Of a stretch of 64,000 bases of DNA, positions 24,168-34,974 are shown one piece after another. Source of the DNA: Nymphaea colorata (lineage: Eukaryota; Streptophyta; Magnoliopsida; Nymphaeales; Nymphaeaceae); the NCBI RefSeq assembly GCF_008831285.2, contig NC_045149.1, positions 16,146,578 through 16,210,577 of the forward strand, read 5' to 3'. Within the stretch, counting starts at the first letter, position 1. Each line of letters starts with the position of its first letter. The position numbers and the translations under genes are program-made. The notes beneath the pieces were generated by a model. It was not told the DNA's origin and ran no database searches. It was given only the letters and a program-made list of their open reading frames with translations.

Positions 24168-25271
24168 TCACGCCTGCCCATCTGCATCCGTCGCCTTCTT
24201 ATCGGGGTCCGGTGGGCCGCTGCCTCGGGAAGCCTCTCTCCCCGCCCTGACCCTAAGCCATTCATACATCTCGCCAAAAACCAGGTCGACGTTCTCCTTG
24301 GGCTCCCCAACCAGCTGGTGCCACATCCCTTCGTGCATGCGCATAGTTTTGTCCTTGCTCGGCGACTTCTGGAAGAGTTCCTTGGCACCGGCTGGGTCGC
24401 AGACGACATCCTCGCTGCCATGGACGATTAGAAGGGGGGCGCTCACCTCCCCAAACCTGGACTGCACCTCCCTGGCGACCCTCATGATCTCACGGGCGGT
24501 GCCCGCCCTCGGCCGGGCGACGCTCCTCCTTGGGCTGGCGCGAGCAAGCCGTGCCTTCCATTCCTCCTTGAACGAGACGTCAGGGATTGGCTTCGTGGGC
24601 ACGACCCTCCAAGTGGGTACCAGCGCCGCGAGTAAGTTGAGGAAGTGCTCCAGCGGCCACATGGGCTTGAAGGCGGGGCTGACGCCGCACAGAGCGCCGT
24701 TGAGTACGAGCCCACCTCCCCACGTTTCTGGATGGCGCAAGTGGAGGAGGAGGCAGATGGCTGCCCCGAGGGACTCCCCGTAGAGGAAGGAAGGGAGGGG
24801 GGCAGAGGAGGAGGAGCGCTGCTGCTGCAGAAGCTGTTGCTGGGAGAGGAAGGAGTGGAAGAAGTGGGAGCAGTCGTCGAGGACGGGGTTGATGTCCGGG
24901 ATGTGGTTGAAGAGGCCCTCGGAGAAACCGTGGCCTTGGAGGTCGAGCGCCGCGGTGGCAAAGCCCATAGACGCAAAAGAGACGGCCGTCAACTGCACGA
25001 ACCAACTAGACTCGCCGGTGAAGCCGTGCACAACGCAGAGGGTGCCTACTACAGGGGTTGGGGGGAGAGGGGACCAGGTCTGCGTGAAGATCCTCAGGCC
25101 CCTGGGGTTGAGGAAGGAGGAAGCGGAGTGGGAGACGGAATGGCGGGCGTAGAACTCGGAAGGGGTCAGGTTCCCGAAGGGGCTGAGGGAGTTGGCTTCT
25201 GAAATGGGATGGAAGTAGCAGCGCCCCCTTGTAGTTGTACCCTTCCCGTTCCCTACCAACTCTGCCTCCAT
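24168..25271 (-). CDS. Caffeoylshikimate esterase / monoacylglycerol lipase-like hydrolase
   Basis: Intronless serine hydrolase of 367 residues with an alpha/beta fold. In plants the family hydrolyses monoacylglycerols or caffeoyl shikimate (lignin pathway). The protein shows an oxyanion-hole HGF motif (VVHGFTGESSWF, from residue 81), the nucleophile elbow YGESLG with Ser167, Asp288 in HGSEDVVCDP, and His318 in GMWHQLVGEP. This is a complete triad in the usual order and spacing. The blocks NPRGLRIFTQ, IPDINPV, GHGFSEG and PIPDVSFKEEWK match the Arabidopsis At1g11090 (MAGL1) type as I recall it. The start at 25271 fits the family length and lies 35 bases inside a TATA-rich tract. The long GC-rich antisense frames over this gene are shadows. 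The exact substrate cannot be read from sequence. A poly-Gln/Ser insertion at about 144-157 lies in the variable region before the Ser elbow. Confidence 0.95.
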   Translation of the reverse strand: MEAELVGNGKGTTTRGRCYFHPISEANSLSPFGNLTPSEFYARHSVSHSASSFLNPRGLRIFTQTWSPLPPTPVVGTLCVVHGFTGESSWFVQLTAVSFASMGFATAALDLQGHGFSEGLFNHIPDINPVLDDCSHFFHSFLSQQQLLQQQRSSSSAPLPSFLYGESLGAAICLLLHLRHPETWGGGLVLNGALCGVSPAFKPMWPLEHFLNLLAALVPTWRVVPTKPIPDVSFKEEWKARLARASPRRSVARPRAGTAREIMRVAREVQSRFGEVSAPLLIVHGSEDVVCDPAGAKELFQKSPSKDKTMRMHEGMWHQLVGEPKENVDLVFGEMYEWLRVRAGREASRGSGPPDPDKKATDADGQA

Positions 25272-25305
25272 TGCTGCTGATGGGTGTCTCCCACCTCTTC
25301 CGCAC

Positions 25306-25330
25306 CATATATATATGTATATATATATGG
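25306..25330 (-). promoter_or_regulatory. TATA-rich palindrome at the esterase promoter
   Basis: A near-perfect palindrome, CCATATATATAT then G then TATATATATATGG, ends 35 bases upstream of the esterase ATG on the minus strand. It is the only TATA-like element close to the start. Use of its middle as TATA box would leave a very short leader. Confidence 0.4.
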
Positions 25331-27075
25331 CGACAGAGAGAGAGACAGAAAGGACGAATTCCCGAAAGCCAATGACAAAGGCACAGTAAAAATTCCTTCC
25401 CTCTCTTGCTTTTCTTATCCATCTCTTGCGTTATACTGCCGGCCTCACTAACAAATTCGTTCCAAGTTTTTCCTAACCGTTTCAAATTAGTCTTTGAACT
25501 TAAACAGCTTCTATTATGGAGGAACGAATGAATTGATTACAGTGGGATGCCGATCGTGAGATGCTAATCATGGTTAAAGTAATAAAGTGACAACTTGCTC
25601 TTCAACCTGCAAAAAGTTACGCTGGTGGAATTTGTGAATGGCAGTAAAATCGGGGACGGAATTGACGCCAACGTTCGGGAGATTGGTTACGGAAAACAAA
25701 GGAACAACAATAAATTTATGAATGCGAATAAGTCGGGGATAAATTCGAAAATTCTCAACTTCCTCTTCGTACCTTTTTGCTTTTTCTTGGTGAGCAGTCA
25801 CTTTAGGTTAGGTTGCACACAGACACAGGAAAGGAGGTGGGAAGGCATGCCTTCATCGTGATGAACTCGCGAAGCTCCTCCTTCTCGGTTCTGCCTCGGG
25901 CCCGGTGATTGTGCTGTGGCTTCTCATTAAATGTGGCTTCTCATTAAAAGGAACTCTTGCCTTTGGCTAAGGGATGGTAATGTTTCCTTCCAGGACGTTC
26001 ATGCACGTGGGTGCGGAGGCAGGAGTTCACATATCACGTGCAGTAAGTCGATTTCAACTCGGTGCTTACATCCTCTAACCCTGTCATATTCATATATGGA
26101 GGCCTAGCCAAGGGGATATTGCTCTGCAATTCTTGCCCAAGTGTCCCCGTTAGCATCAATTGTTGAAGATGAATGGATCAACATCCTGGTACTTGAATTC
26201 TCCCATCTATTATGAGTACAATTCAGTATTATCACAACCGCATTAATCGGCTCGAAATGTCATTGTGCCACATTTCTTCGAGTAATTTGACGAGGCTGTG
26301 AGAGATGGACCTCTTCATAATTTTTTGTCTAGGGGGTACCCATATTTGAATCACGTCCTTATTTACTAAAAGTATATGTATGCCATTGCTTTAGAATCAC
26401 TTGATTCTCCTTCAATTAGAAGAAGGAATAGCAAGCAGTGATCTCTATTTGGCAGTTCCTGCTGGCAGAATAATAGTGAGCTAACCGTAGTTGGCAAGGC
26501 AATCTATCCGATTGAATCATTCATATATTGGATTACGAAACAAGACCCGGACGATCTGAGATACTAAAGAATCAGACTGGATCGCTCGCTCGGTTCAGAA
26601 TCGTCCCAATTCAGTGCAATCCGATTCAGTGATGTGATGTAGTTTTCCTATTACAAACCCGACTAACCCACCTGATTTTAAATACGAACCGGTTCTCCCA
26701 AACTAGGTGTAACAAACAGCCAACCGCGTTTTCCTTTATTCGACCCTTCATCTGCTCTCTCTCTCCAAGGATTTTCCCAGTGTTAAAGGTGTAGACAATC
26801 GGTACCAAACATCTGTCGAGACGATCATTCCACAACCACACCATCTAATGGCGACCCAAATCTAAATCTGTTGTGGTTGCTGAGCCCTCTCCTTCGTTAC
26901 GTGCTCTTCTGTAGATATGTTGAAATTCTTCGTCTGTGTACTACAAAACCTAACCTAACCGAATCAACTTGCTGAACGAGCGACCCAGTCGTTGACGGAT
27001 CTGAGTCATATTCCAAGAACCGTAGAATCGAATAGAGAAGAACGCTTAAATTTCGCTGAAATAAAGCAGATGGAT
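25331..27075. other. Intergenic upstream of the esterase gene
   Basis: No gene recognised on either strand. The GC content drops sharply compared with the esterase coding region. There are no long repeats; homology to a protein disulfide isomerase starts abruptly at about 27076. Confidence 0.5.
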
Positions 27076-27973
27076 ACCTGAGCACGCGACCGCGGCCACA
27101 GAGCTCAAGGGTGTGGTGGCGCTGGCTATGTGGATGCTACCGAGGAGGACGATGTCGCACAACAGTAAGGTATGCTGGGGCTTGCCAAATGCAGCTTTTC
27201 TTTATCGACGGCATGCACAAGACATATCCTGGTGTTAGCAGCAGGTGAGATGTTCTTGTCTTCTCTCCTTCAACCATTGTTCATCCACAACAAGGCCCAA
27301 AGCTCTTCGAGCCCCTTGATACTGAAATCGGGTTGATGTTTGTGACGGCCTAAGCTACCTCTTTCCCCTTTCAATTTCACCTCTCTCTCTCTCTCTCTTA
27401 TGTTGGGCGCGGGATAGGACGAGGTAGGATGCTTCTTAGCTGCACAAGCCTGCAACCCACTCCAATCGCTTGGGTAGATTGGTGCCCTTACAACCAAGTT
27501 GGGGCATTTCGCACAGTTCAAGTTCAGAATTTAATTTAAAGATATCTGGTTTTCACCTGCTACTAGTGCCCCCTATGCCTCGACGCAGAAGAAACCACTA
27601 CACCTATTCGACTATTGCCTTCTTTCTCGGGAAATATTAGGGCAAATCTCGTCCTCTCCATCAGTTGACGTCAATCAACTGTCTACCATTAGCTTAGCTT
27701 TCTTATTAAAGGACCCCTCAAATTCAGGGGAAGGAAGAAATGGCGTACCCAATGGAGAATAAGCGGTTCACTTTCCAGTGATTCATTTGGAATACTAGAA
27801 AGGAAGTGCTGTATAGAAATGGAGCAACAATAGTCTCTTGCATATCATATGACGTGTGACTCGACCTGTAACAAGTGAGGTCCCAGTAGTCTACATTGTA
27901 TTGTACAGGGTTCCCTTTCGTGGCTGTTTGATGCAGCTCGACCTATCGTTGGATTTGAGTTGCAAGTTTATGT

Positions 27974-28072
<99 letters not shown>

Positions 28073-28712
28073 TAAAGGCTTTCTATTTATTTGAACTATG
28101 TGAGATCTTTCGCTTTTTTCTTTCTTATCTTTCCTTCACCTTGTTTCTCCCTGAGAGAGAGATGTAGATTAGCGAAACAAGACTTTAAGAATTTTATGTA
28201 TATTTATTTGTCATGCATCCCTATCTCCAGTTTCGATGTCATATTGTTTCTAGCCTTTTCTGTTGTAAAGTGATGCTATCGAAGTCTTAACAATTTATAT
28301 CGGCAGAGATGCTATTGTGTCTTGGGGCAAAAAAGAAAACTGGGCTTCTCTTCACAACATTACCACTGTTGAGGATGCAGAAAATGTGCTAACTACTGAA
28401 AGCATATTAGTTCTAGCTTTCCTTGATTCTTTAGCGGCATTTTCTTGCTCACATTCATTCTCTGCTATATCTCATTGTTGTTTTTATTTTTAAGGCATCC
28501 GTTGGCATAAGGGAGTAGCTTTTATGTCTTTTTGTTAGTACAAAATTCAGATATTGTATTCTGTTCTTTTGTCATCTGTCGTTCCTTTGACGGGTTTGTC
28601 TCACAGTATAAATGCATCCTAAAACAGGGGACCGGAGAATGAACAACTTTTGGCTGCCTCAAGACTCGAAGATGGTATATCTTTCAACCAGGGTGATCCT
28701 GACATCTTAATG
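27076..28712 (+). pseudogene. Relic of a protein disulfide isomerase-like gene (PDIL1-3/1-4 type)
   Basis: Three exon-like blocks occur in the right order and strand. Block 1 (27076-27243) reads PEHATAATELKG, then after a shift VDATEEDDVAQQ, then FFIDGMHKTYPG. Block 2 (28302-28434) reads GRDAIVSWGKKENW and HNITTVEDAENVLTTES. Block 3 (28627-28712) reads GPENEQLLAASRLEDG. These correspond to the end of the first thioredoxin domain and the start of the first redox-inactive domain of plant PDIL1-3/PDIL1-4, which are ER oxidative-folding enzymes. The CGHC active site and all downstream domains are missing. Block 1 has frameshifts and an in-frame TAA. Spacing is intron-like, so this is a truncated genomic copy and not a retrocopy. 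A large CT/TA microsatellite sits in the former intron. Confidence 0.8.
27979..28069. repeat. Compound (TC)n(TA)n microsatellite
   Basis: About 17 TC units are followed directly by about 27 TA units. It lies between blocks 1 and 2 of the PDIL relic. Confidence 0.95.
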
Positions 28713-29144
28713 GTTTTTATCCTATGTTGCACGAGACACTTCTCAACCGTTTGGTCGTAGGGGATTTTGAAATTTCATTGCTGATTAGCTTGCTTTGATC
28801 GAGCTCATCTGCTTATTCTCCTCATCTTGGGAAGGTTTTGGAAGTCACCTGGAATACAGTGCCAGAGAAGTCAATCTAGAAATCACAAGAAGTTGATACA
28901 TGTCGTATAGAATACCTGTTACTGGCGTTAATTGCTTTAAACTAGTTTACCAATACAAGTTTATACTGTGTGAAGCGAATACCCTTTCCATTCAAAAATA
29001 TTTTTTTTTTTGTTTCCCAGATGAAACATGGGGACAATACTACATGGCTAGGCGTGAAAAGCAGAGAATCTTGTTCTGGGCCCTCAAGAAAATAGTGATA
29101 GCGGTAGGAAGAGATTGATCTCCACTCCCATTTTGCAAAGACTT
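28713..29144. other. Spacer between two gene relics
   Basis: No similarity to the PDIL family continues after 28712. An acceptor-like TTTTTTTGTTTCCCAG ends at 29020 and is followed by an open stretch, but the peptide is not recognisable. The PPR relic begins at about 29145 on the other strand. Confidence 0.4.
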
Positions 29145-30478
29145 GTTTTCTCCACAAGAACATTAGCCATCACTAAAATGGTGGAACCCGTTCTCGTCTG
29201 TCACTATAATAAGACGTGCATCACTTTCGATATGAACATTGTGGCGGTGTCTTAATCAAGGCAAACCTGAAGGTTCTTGATAATCCTAATGAGTGTACCA
29301 GGTTCGATACTAATAAGTGTATCATCATGCCTACTGGCCCAGCAAGAAGGTCGACCATGCAGGAGTAGTGATCAATCTTAAGCATTGAAAACCTCGTAAG
29401 CCCTATCAACCCTCCCGCATTTGGGATACATGTCTATGTAGAAATTTAGACATTGTTGTTCTTGTAGGCCTCAAAGAGGATCAACTCAGGGATCCGTTTG
29501 CCAAGGGGCACCCAAGCTGCGTGCAAGTAGAGAGAATGCGAGCGATCATCACCGGATTAGGTTCCACATCCTGTGATTGCATCTGCTGGAAAAGTTCGGT
29601 GGCCTCCCTAGTGCACTGCACTGGTGTAGAGCCTGCACCGGTGTAGAGCCCCAGATCATGGAGTTCCATGACACCAAACTTTACTGGGGTTTAAATAGAG
29701 GCAGCGTATATTCCTTCTGGGATCCAATTCCTGCAGCTTCATAGCTGTAGTAAGAAAGGCAGACAGGGTGGTTCCATCAAACGCTTCACCAGAAGTACCA
29801 TATGCTCGAACAGGCTCAGACCTCAAAAATTATGGTGTTCCATGAGATGGTATCACAGTCTGGAGACCTATCGAACAGTTGGAGAGAAGACTTCAGATCC
29901 TGGAAGCTCAAGTACAATGTGGTAAGGGCAGAGGAGATGAACCGGTCCAGTCCAAATCCGTGGAGTGTGGTGTGGGCATGAAGTTGCTGGCCAGGCCCAC
30001 TTGACCGGAACGTGGTGGAGGTGGAGACAACAAACACAAATGTGAAGTTGTTGGAGGAAGAGCGACAAGAGGAGAAGACAGGAGTAGAGGGAGAGGGCAG
30101 AGGCAGGGGAGACGTGTTGAGCGTGAGCTCGGAGGACATTGAAGAGAAAGGGGCCGATGTTGATAATAGCGGGGAAGAGGCACTAGGCTTGGGAGAGGCA
30201 GGCGAAGTCGGAAAGCCTGTGGATGAGCTTGGGGGCAACAACCAGATTGTGTTGCAGGCAGCTGGCGATGATGTGAGAGTAGCTCTGATTCAATTGGTGG
30301 TGGAGGATGGAACAGTCCTTAAGGAGCCCAAGGGTCGGTTGTCGGGACCTAGGGCGCTTCTCAATCTAGGACTTTAGGCTCTGGGTGCTGAGGAAGAAGA
30401 AGATGCCATTCGCCCAAAAGATCAAAGGCATGCGACAGCAGAGGAGGTGGTCTAAAGTCCTGGACGGTTGGTTAGAAC
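29145..30478 (-). pseudogene. Inverted, internally deleted copy of the DYW PPR gene
   Basis: Reading the minus strand from 30478 down, the sequence follows the PPR gene at 4267-6681 from about 90 bases before its start through to its DYW end. Matching blocks are KLIHRLSDF, HTTLHGFGLDRFISSALTTL, LQLFDRSPDCDTISWNT, ATELFQQMQSQDVEPNPV, KIDHYSCMVDLL and RIIKNLR. At least three large deletions remove (i) the region between the LGRKIH-like block and the next WN block, (ii) the stretch between the VDRAYEVF-like block and KIDHYSC, and (iii) most of the E domain before the DYW domain. Several frameshifts and stops are present. Homology into the 5' flank shows a DNA-level copy. It is not functional. 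Confidence 0.93.
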
Positions 30479-32428
30479 ATAGGGCCTGTTCCAAAGAAAT
30501 AGGCCAGCTTAACATACCGCTGCCCGTGGTTTCATTGTCTACAGGTACTCAAGCTTAGGGATAAGGGGAAAGGTGGGGTTTATGACAATAAGTAGGATGG
30601 TGGAAGCATGTCATACCATGTTAGCTACCTAACACCGAATGCGCCTTCCTTCAAAAAAAAAAAATCTTAACGGGCCACTTGAAAAAATATGAATATATAA
30701 TTAAAGTAATATTGAAAAAGAGACTGCGGGTGTTCCCCTGTGTCAGGGTTGTACAGTCTTTGCTTTTGCTTTAGTTGATTTCCTTTGTGTATGTTTGGGT
30801 CTTGGTGTAAGTTTGAGTGTTCATCTGTGTATGAGCACCCTCTCAAGGTCCTTTGCAAGTGTATAGATTGGGGTTCCTATCTTTGGTTGGTCGGCTTGGG
30901 AACTTTGTAAGTGGCTTCGGCCAACTTTTGTAAGTAAAGTTGTAAAGACTTACTTGCGTTCACTTTGTGATGTACTTAACTTTTCAAGTGAATATATTAC
31001 GAGTTTTCTTTCCTACACTATTATGTTATGTGTCTGTCTAAGTATCTAAGTGCTCAAGGGATTTGCGCCCGCTTGGACAAGGTGAAGACTTACGGCCTAC
31101 TGGCGAGAGTTTGGTCGCGTCGCACGGGCTAAAGGAGTCGGCCCGTGACAGCGAGTAACCTTTTGTTTTCAAGTTACCAGAACTAATTATTATTTAACAG
31201 TTTTCTGAAAGATGTAGCTACATATAGAAGCTCTTCTGAAGTTGTAAAAAAAATGTTCAACAAAACAAGCTCTACCTTGAGGAGTCTATAAATTCGGATC
31301 AAATGCAGAAGCGACAGATACGCTTTGCGTACAGTTAATTCGCACGCCTACGATGGCGTGGGAAGGGGAGAAAGCAAGGAGTGCATGGGCTGACGGCGTG
31401 ATTGAGGGGAGGAGGTCAAGGTGAGGAAGGGAATCTTAATTTGATTCTGTTCCTCGAGGAGGTGGCGGCCAAGATTTTCGGGCGATCCTCTCCGTCTCTT
31501 CTCGGTCAGCAGCTTCAGCGGCGCCATAACCGCGAGACAATCTGAGGGAAAAGAAAGCCAACTTAGAAAGGGAGGGGACAAAGATCCGGCGGGTCACTCG
31601 ATGGATGATTGATGTCCTTCGATCTTTGTTTCTTACATCTCAAGTTCAACCGTAGACGTCGGCCGCTGTTAATCCAAGTCAAGCCCCTCCCCTCCTATAG
31701 TGTTTTCATTTAAACGAAACTTAAGGGGGGATGAACGTGAAGAAACCCTTCACTTTCACTTAATTCTTTACGCTCGTGCTTTTGACTAATGAGCGGTGGA
31801 AGGTATTCATCCCTTGCTCTATTGGACGTTCAATTCAACCTCATGAGTATGAAAAATGTTTCTTAAAGGCAATCGTTTCACTGCCACACACAAGGTAAGA
31901 TTAATAAATACATTGTTTTGTGGTCATTTACAAATTCATGCACATCCGGTTCAAATTGGGTGGTGGTTTTGAGCAAAATGGTTTCGCCTTCTTATGCCAA
32001 TCCAATCGAAAGTGAAGTGGGTAGACCATCTTGATTTTACAAAGATAAAAATAATTGTCTTTTTTTTTTAATATTTTTTTTCCAAAAAAAGGTTTTAATC
32101 GAGGAATGTGAACGAATTAATCCAAGAAAGAGATTTAAAACCCAACACCCTGAGTCCTTCTCCCTCCCCCCTCGTATGTATGTATGTAATGTCAATGTCG
32201 GTAGTGCCACTTGCCATCCCATCATCTCTCGTCATCCCTTGGGACCCTCAACTCCTCCACCCCTGCGCTAGGGTTTCCCGTATTAAAATCATCCTCCCCT
32301 CCCACCCCACTCATTTCTCAACTCCAACTCCAACTCCTATCAAAATCCGTCTTCCCCCTTTCCTCATCGTCTGCACTTGCGTCATCAATATTCTCCGGGA
32401 AAGAAAGAGAGAGAGAAAGCTCTCTTCA
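30479..32428. other. Repeat-derived DNA and 5' flank of the AGP-like gene
   Basis: The stretch at about 30660-31150 has no coding frame and ends in the hairpin motif shared with 9.95 kb, so it is probably a decayed LTR or other repeat end. A minus-strand frame at 31348-31581 has no domain. From about 32100 the DNA is C/T-rich leader or promoter of the gene at 32429, including a GA run just before its start codon. Confidence 0.45.
31116..31150. repeat. GC-rich hairpin motif, copy 2
   Basis: CACGGGC and GCCCGTG, separated by 11 bases ending in AGTCG, form a perfect 7-bp stem, followed by ACAG. It shares AGTCGGCCCGTGACA with 9941-9985. It may mark the 3' end of a repeat whose body is 30660-31150. 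Confidence 0.55.
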
Positions 32429-32905
32429 ATGGCCAGGGCCCTTCTGCTCTCTCTGCTCTTCTTCGCCATCTTCTTCATCTCGGAAGCACAGAATGAGCCA
32501 GAAGCTTCCCCGGCTCCCGCGCCGGACAGCGGAGCTGATGGTCCCACTCATTTCTTCCCCCAAGTGAGTCCTCCTTCCATGTCGGCCCCCGCCTCCGCTC
32601 CGTCGTCCCGCTCCAGCGTCAACCTGAATTCCCCTCCCGCTCCACCTCCTCCAGAGGACTCCCCCTCCCCACCTTCTCTCGCCCCCTCCATGAACGAGGA
32701 ACAGAACGCGGTCAACAGTGGCGGTAAAGTTCCGGATCCGACGTCTTCCCGTGGGGGAGGAAAGGCAGGCCGGGTTGCCGGTACAGTCGTCGGCGTGGTT
32801 ATCGGCGCGGCTATTGTCACTGTGGCTTTTATTATCTACAGAAAGCGCCGACAAAACATCCGCCGATCGCAGTATGGCTTCGCAGCGAGGCGAGAAATGC
32901 TCTGA
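32429..32905 (+). CDS. Arabinogalactan-like/proline-rich membrane protein
   Basis: Single-exon protein of 158 residues. A signal peptide (MARALLLSLLFFAIFFISEA) is followed by a mature part rich in Ala-Pro and Ser-Pro (SPAPAPDS, APASAPSS, PPAPPPPEDSPSPP) typical of hydroxyproline O-glycosylation in arabinogalactan proteins. A Gly-rich hinge follows (SRGGGKAGR), then a membrane helix at about 117-137 (VAGTVVGVVIGAAIVTVAFI) and a basic cytosolic tail (YRKRRQNIRRSQYGFAARRE, then ML). A true helix with a long basic tail, and not a GPI signal, sets it apart from classical AGPs. It is probably a plasma-membrane cell-wall interface protein. ATG 32429 was chosen because it directly precedes the signal peptide; the frame is open upstream but that part is not signal-like. 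The exact family is not recognised. Confidence 0.85.
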   Translation: MARALLLSLLFFAIFFISEAQNEPEASPAPAPDSGADGPTHFFPQVSPPSMSAPASAPSSRSSVNLNSPPAPPPPEDSPSPPSLAPSMNEEQNAVNSGGKVPDPTSSRGGGKAGRVAGTVVGVVIGAAIVTVAFIIYRKRRQNIRRSQYGFAARREML

Positions 32906-34974
32906 TTCTGTTCTTATCATGCTTCTGATTTGGAAGAAGCATCCGAATTTTTTCATTACTTCCATTCTTTTCTTCGATCTTTCGTCGCCTCCGTGTTTGT
33001 CTGTGCGTGTTTCTCCTTTTTATCGTTCTTGTTGTAGCATTGTAGAAACGTGAGAATTTCCTGGTGGCTAATTGAAATCTTGATTCTTTGACATCCCTTT
33101 CCCTCCCCTTAGGAAAGGAATCAAAGAAGGTAAGTTTCTCCTCTTTCTTTCTCTGTTCTTTCAGAATTCAGCGACCCTTGATTATTTTCTTGATTAAACA
33201 TTTCGATCTAGTGCTTGTTTTGTGTTCTTCGCCCTTCGGGCCAGCTCCGATGGCGTTTGTGATGCGACTGCTGGTTCACTCCGATACCCCTGCTCGCCCT
33301 CTCTCGTCTCGCGTGTGATCCGACTCCGCGCCGACGGCGGAGGCAGAAATGGTGCGTAGATCCGACTCCGCGCCCTCTTTACCGTGGGGGATGGATTCTC
33401 AGATCTTGGCAATCGCGGAATCTGCGGGATTTGGGTTTTCTATTCCTTTCTTGGTGGTGTCCGTCTTTATGACCACAAGTAGGTGGTAGAGCGCTGGTTG
33501 TTTGTAAGATAAGCCCCAACCAGCAGCGCATGTGATCGCTGTGAATGCACGGTCTCCTGGATCTCGTCTTCGCCCTTCAATTATTGTGACCCAAACGGTG
33601 AATATGGGCGTAAAAGGTGGACTAAGAAGGCCTTAGTTTTCAATTAGGCGAGGCGGTTGCTAGTCTTATTAATTCCCAATTCCATGGATTTTAATTATGC
33701 TATGTTTTGTTCATCGCCAAAAGGAAGGTGGAGCCCGCCCCTTGCAAAAGGTGTTTGCACCAAGGGGTGGATCGAGGTCGAACCCTGATTTCAAGACGAC
33801 GTTTGTGTAGCTGAGGCTCGTTGGGAGCCAGTCTGCTCAAATCACTCGCTTACTTGTCCGCCTCCACAACCACCTCACCTTGCTTTTCCTCTTCCCTCCT
33901 CAACGCTTAGCTTGTCGCCGTCTGGAATTTGACAGGCAGAGCGAGTGGTGATTGTGCGGACAGGCTGCTGCTGCTGGTCGTTCCGGTTACCGTTGATAGT
34001 GTTTGTGAGGAGCATGTGAATCCAGATGCTCTCCCTCTCTCGGAGCGGATCACGTGAGCTCGTCTCTTCCTTCTCTCATGGAAAAACGCTGTCCCATTTT
34101 CAGGAAGGTCCAGACCTGAGAGAAAAAAAGGGCGACAAGACGACGCGCGAAGTTTCCTCCTTTTGTTATTGTTTATTTTGGCGCTTTCGAAAGGTTATAC
34201 ATATGAAACTGAATATGCCCTCATTAGTATCAATTAATATCCAGAGAGCAATTTGTTATGGGTCCCATCAGATACTACAAATTGTAAAATCCGCCACTCC
34301 ATACTGCTTTTGTGACAGAGGAAATGTTGGGCTGGACGCTTGCATCTTCTTTCCTTTCTGTCCGTGCAGTTTTTGTCGGTTTTTCCTTCTCTCTGGCTTT
34401 CAACGGTCATGTCCATCTACTCTCTGCTCCTAACTTCCATCTACTCCATGCTTCAGCTTAACAATAAATCTTTCCGCTTTGAAGTTCAATATGATCAGAT
34501 TTGGACTTGAAGCAGTCCCCATTCTTTAATTCCTAGCCTTCTTAAATTCAATTCATGGGATGTGTCATGTAATTCTATTTCTCAAAACATCTAGAACGGT
34601 TATTTATGGTTCAAGTTGCAAATGTCTTTTTGCAGACTTCAAGCTGAACGCTTCAAGTTTCTCAAGTGAAAAACCAAACAGTGCGTGTATACACTCATCA
34701 CACTTAATATGAGAACGAACTGAGTGTGTAAATGCAACAGCTGTTAGAATCTCCTGACGCATTCTCGCTCCCAGAAATTATATTTTTCATTATATGGATT
34801 CAAATGAGAAAAGTTCAACCACATGCTGCAGCTTGCATCTGCAGATAAATAGGGCACTCTCTGGACTCTATTCCTGTATTCCAAATTAAAGCCGGTTGCT
34901 ATCCCCAGGCATTGGCATTATCGGATGAACAAACCTGCAGCACATGACGCTCCAAACACCTGAATAGCTTCCAT
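32906..34974. other. Intergenic between the AGP-like gene and the 3' end of HDS
   Basis: No supported gene. A 16-base word (GATCCGACTCCGCGCC) occurs twice, at 33317 and 33359, 42 bases apart. A frame at 34026-34433 has no domain. Both neighbouring genes point their 3' ends here (convergent arrangement). Confidence 0.5.

Noticed and set aside
24645-25202. 185-codon plus-strand open frame over the esterase
   Set aside because: It is the antisense shadow of a GC-rich coding region; low-complexity Glu/Gly composition and no domain, while the minus-strand frame has a full catalytic triad.
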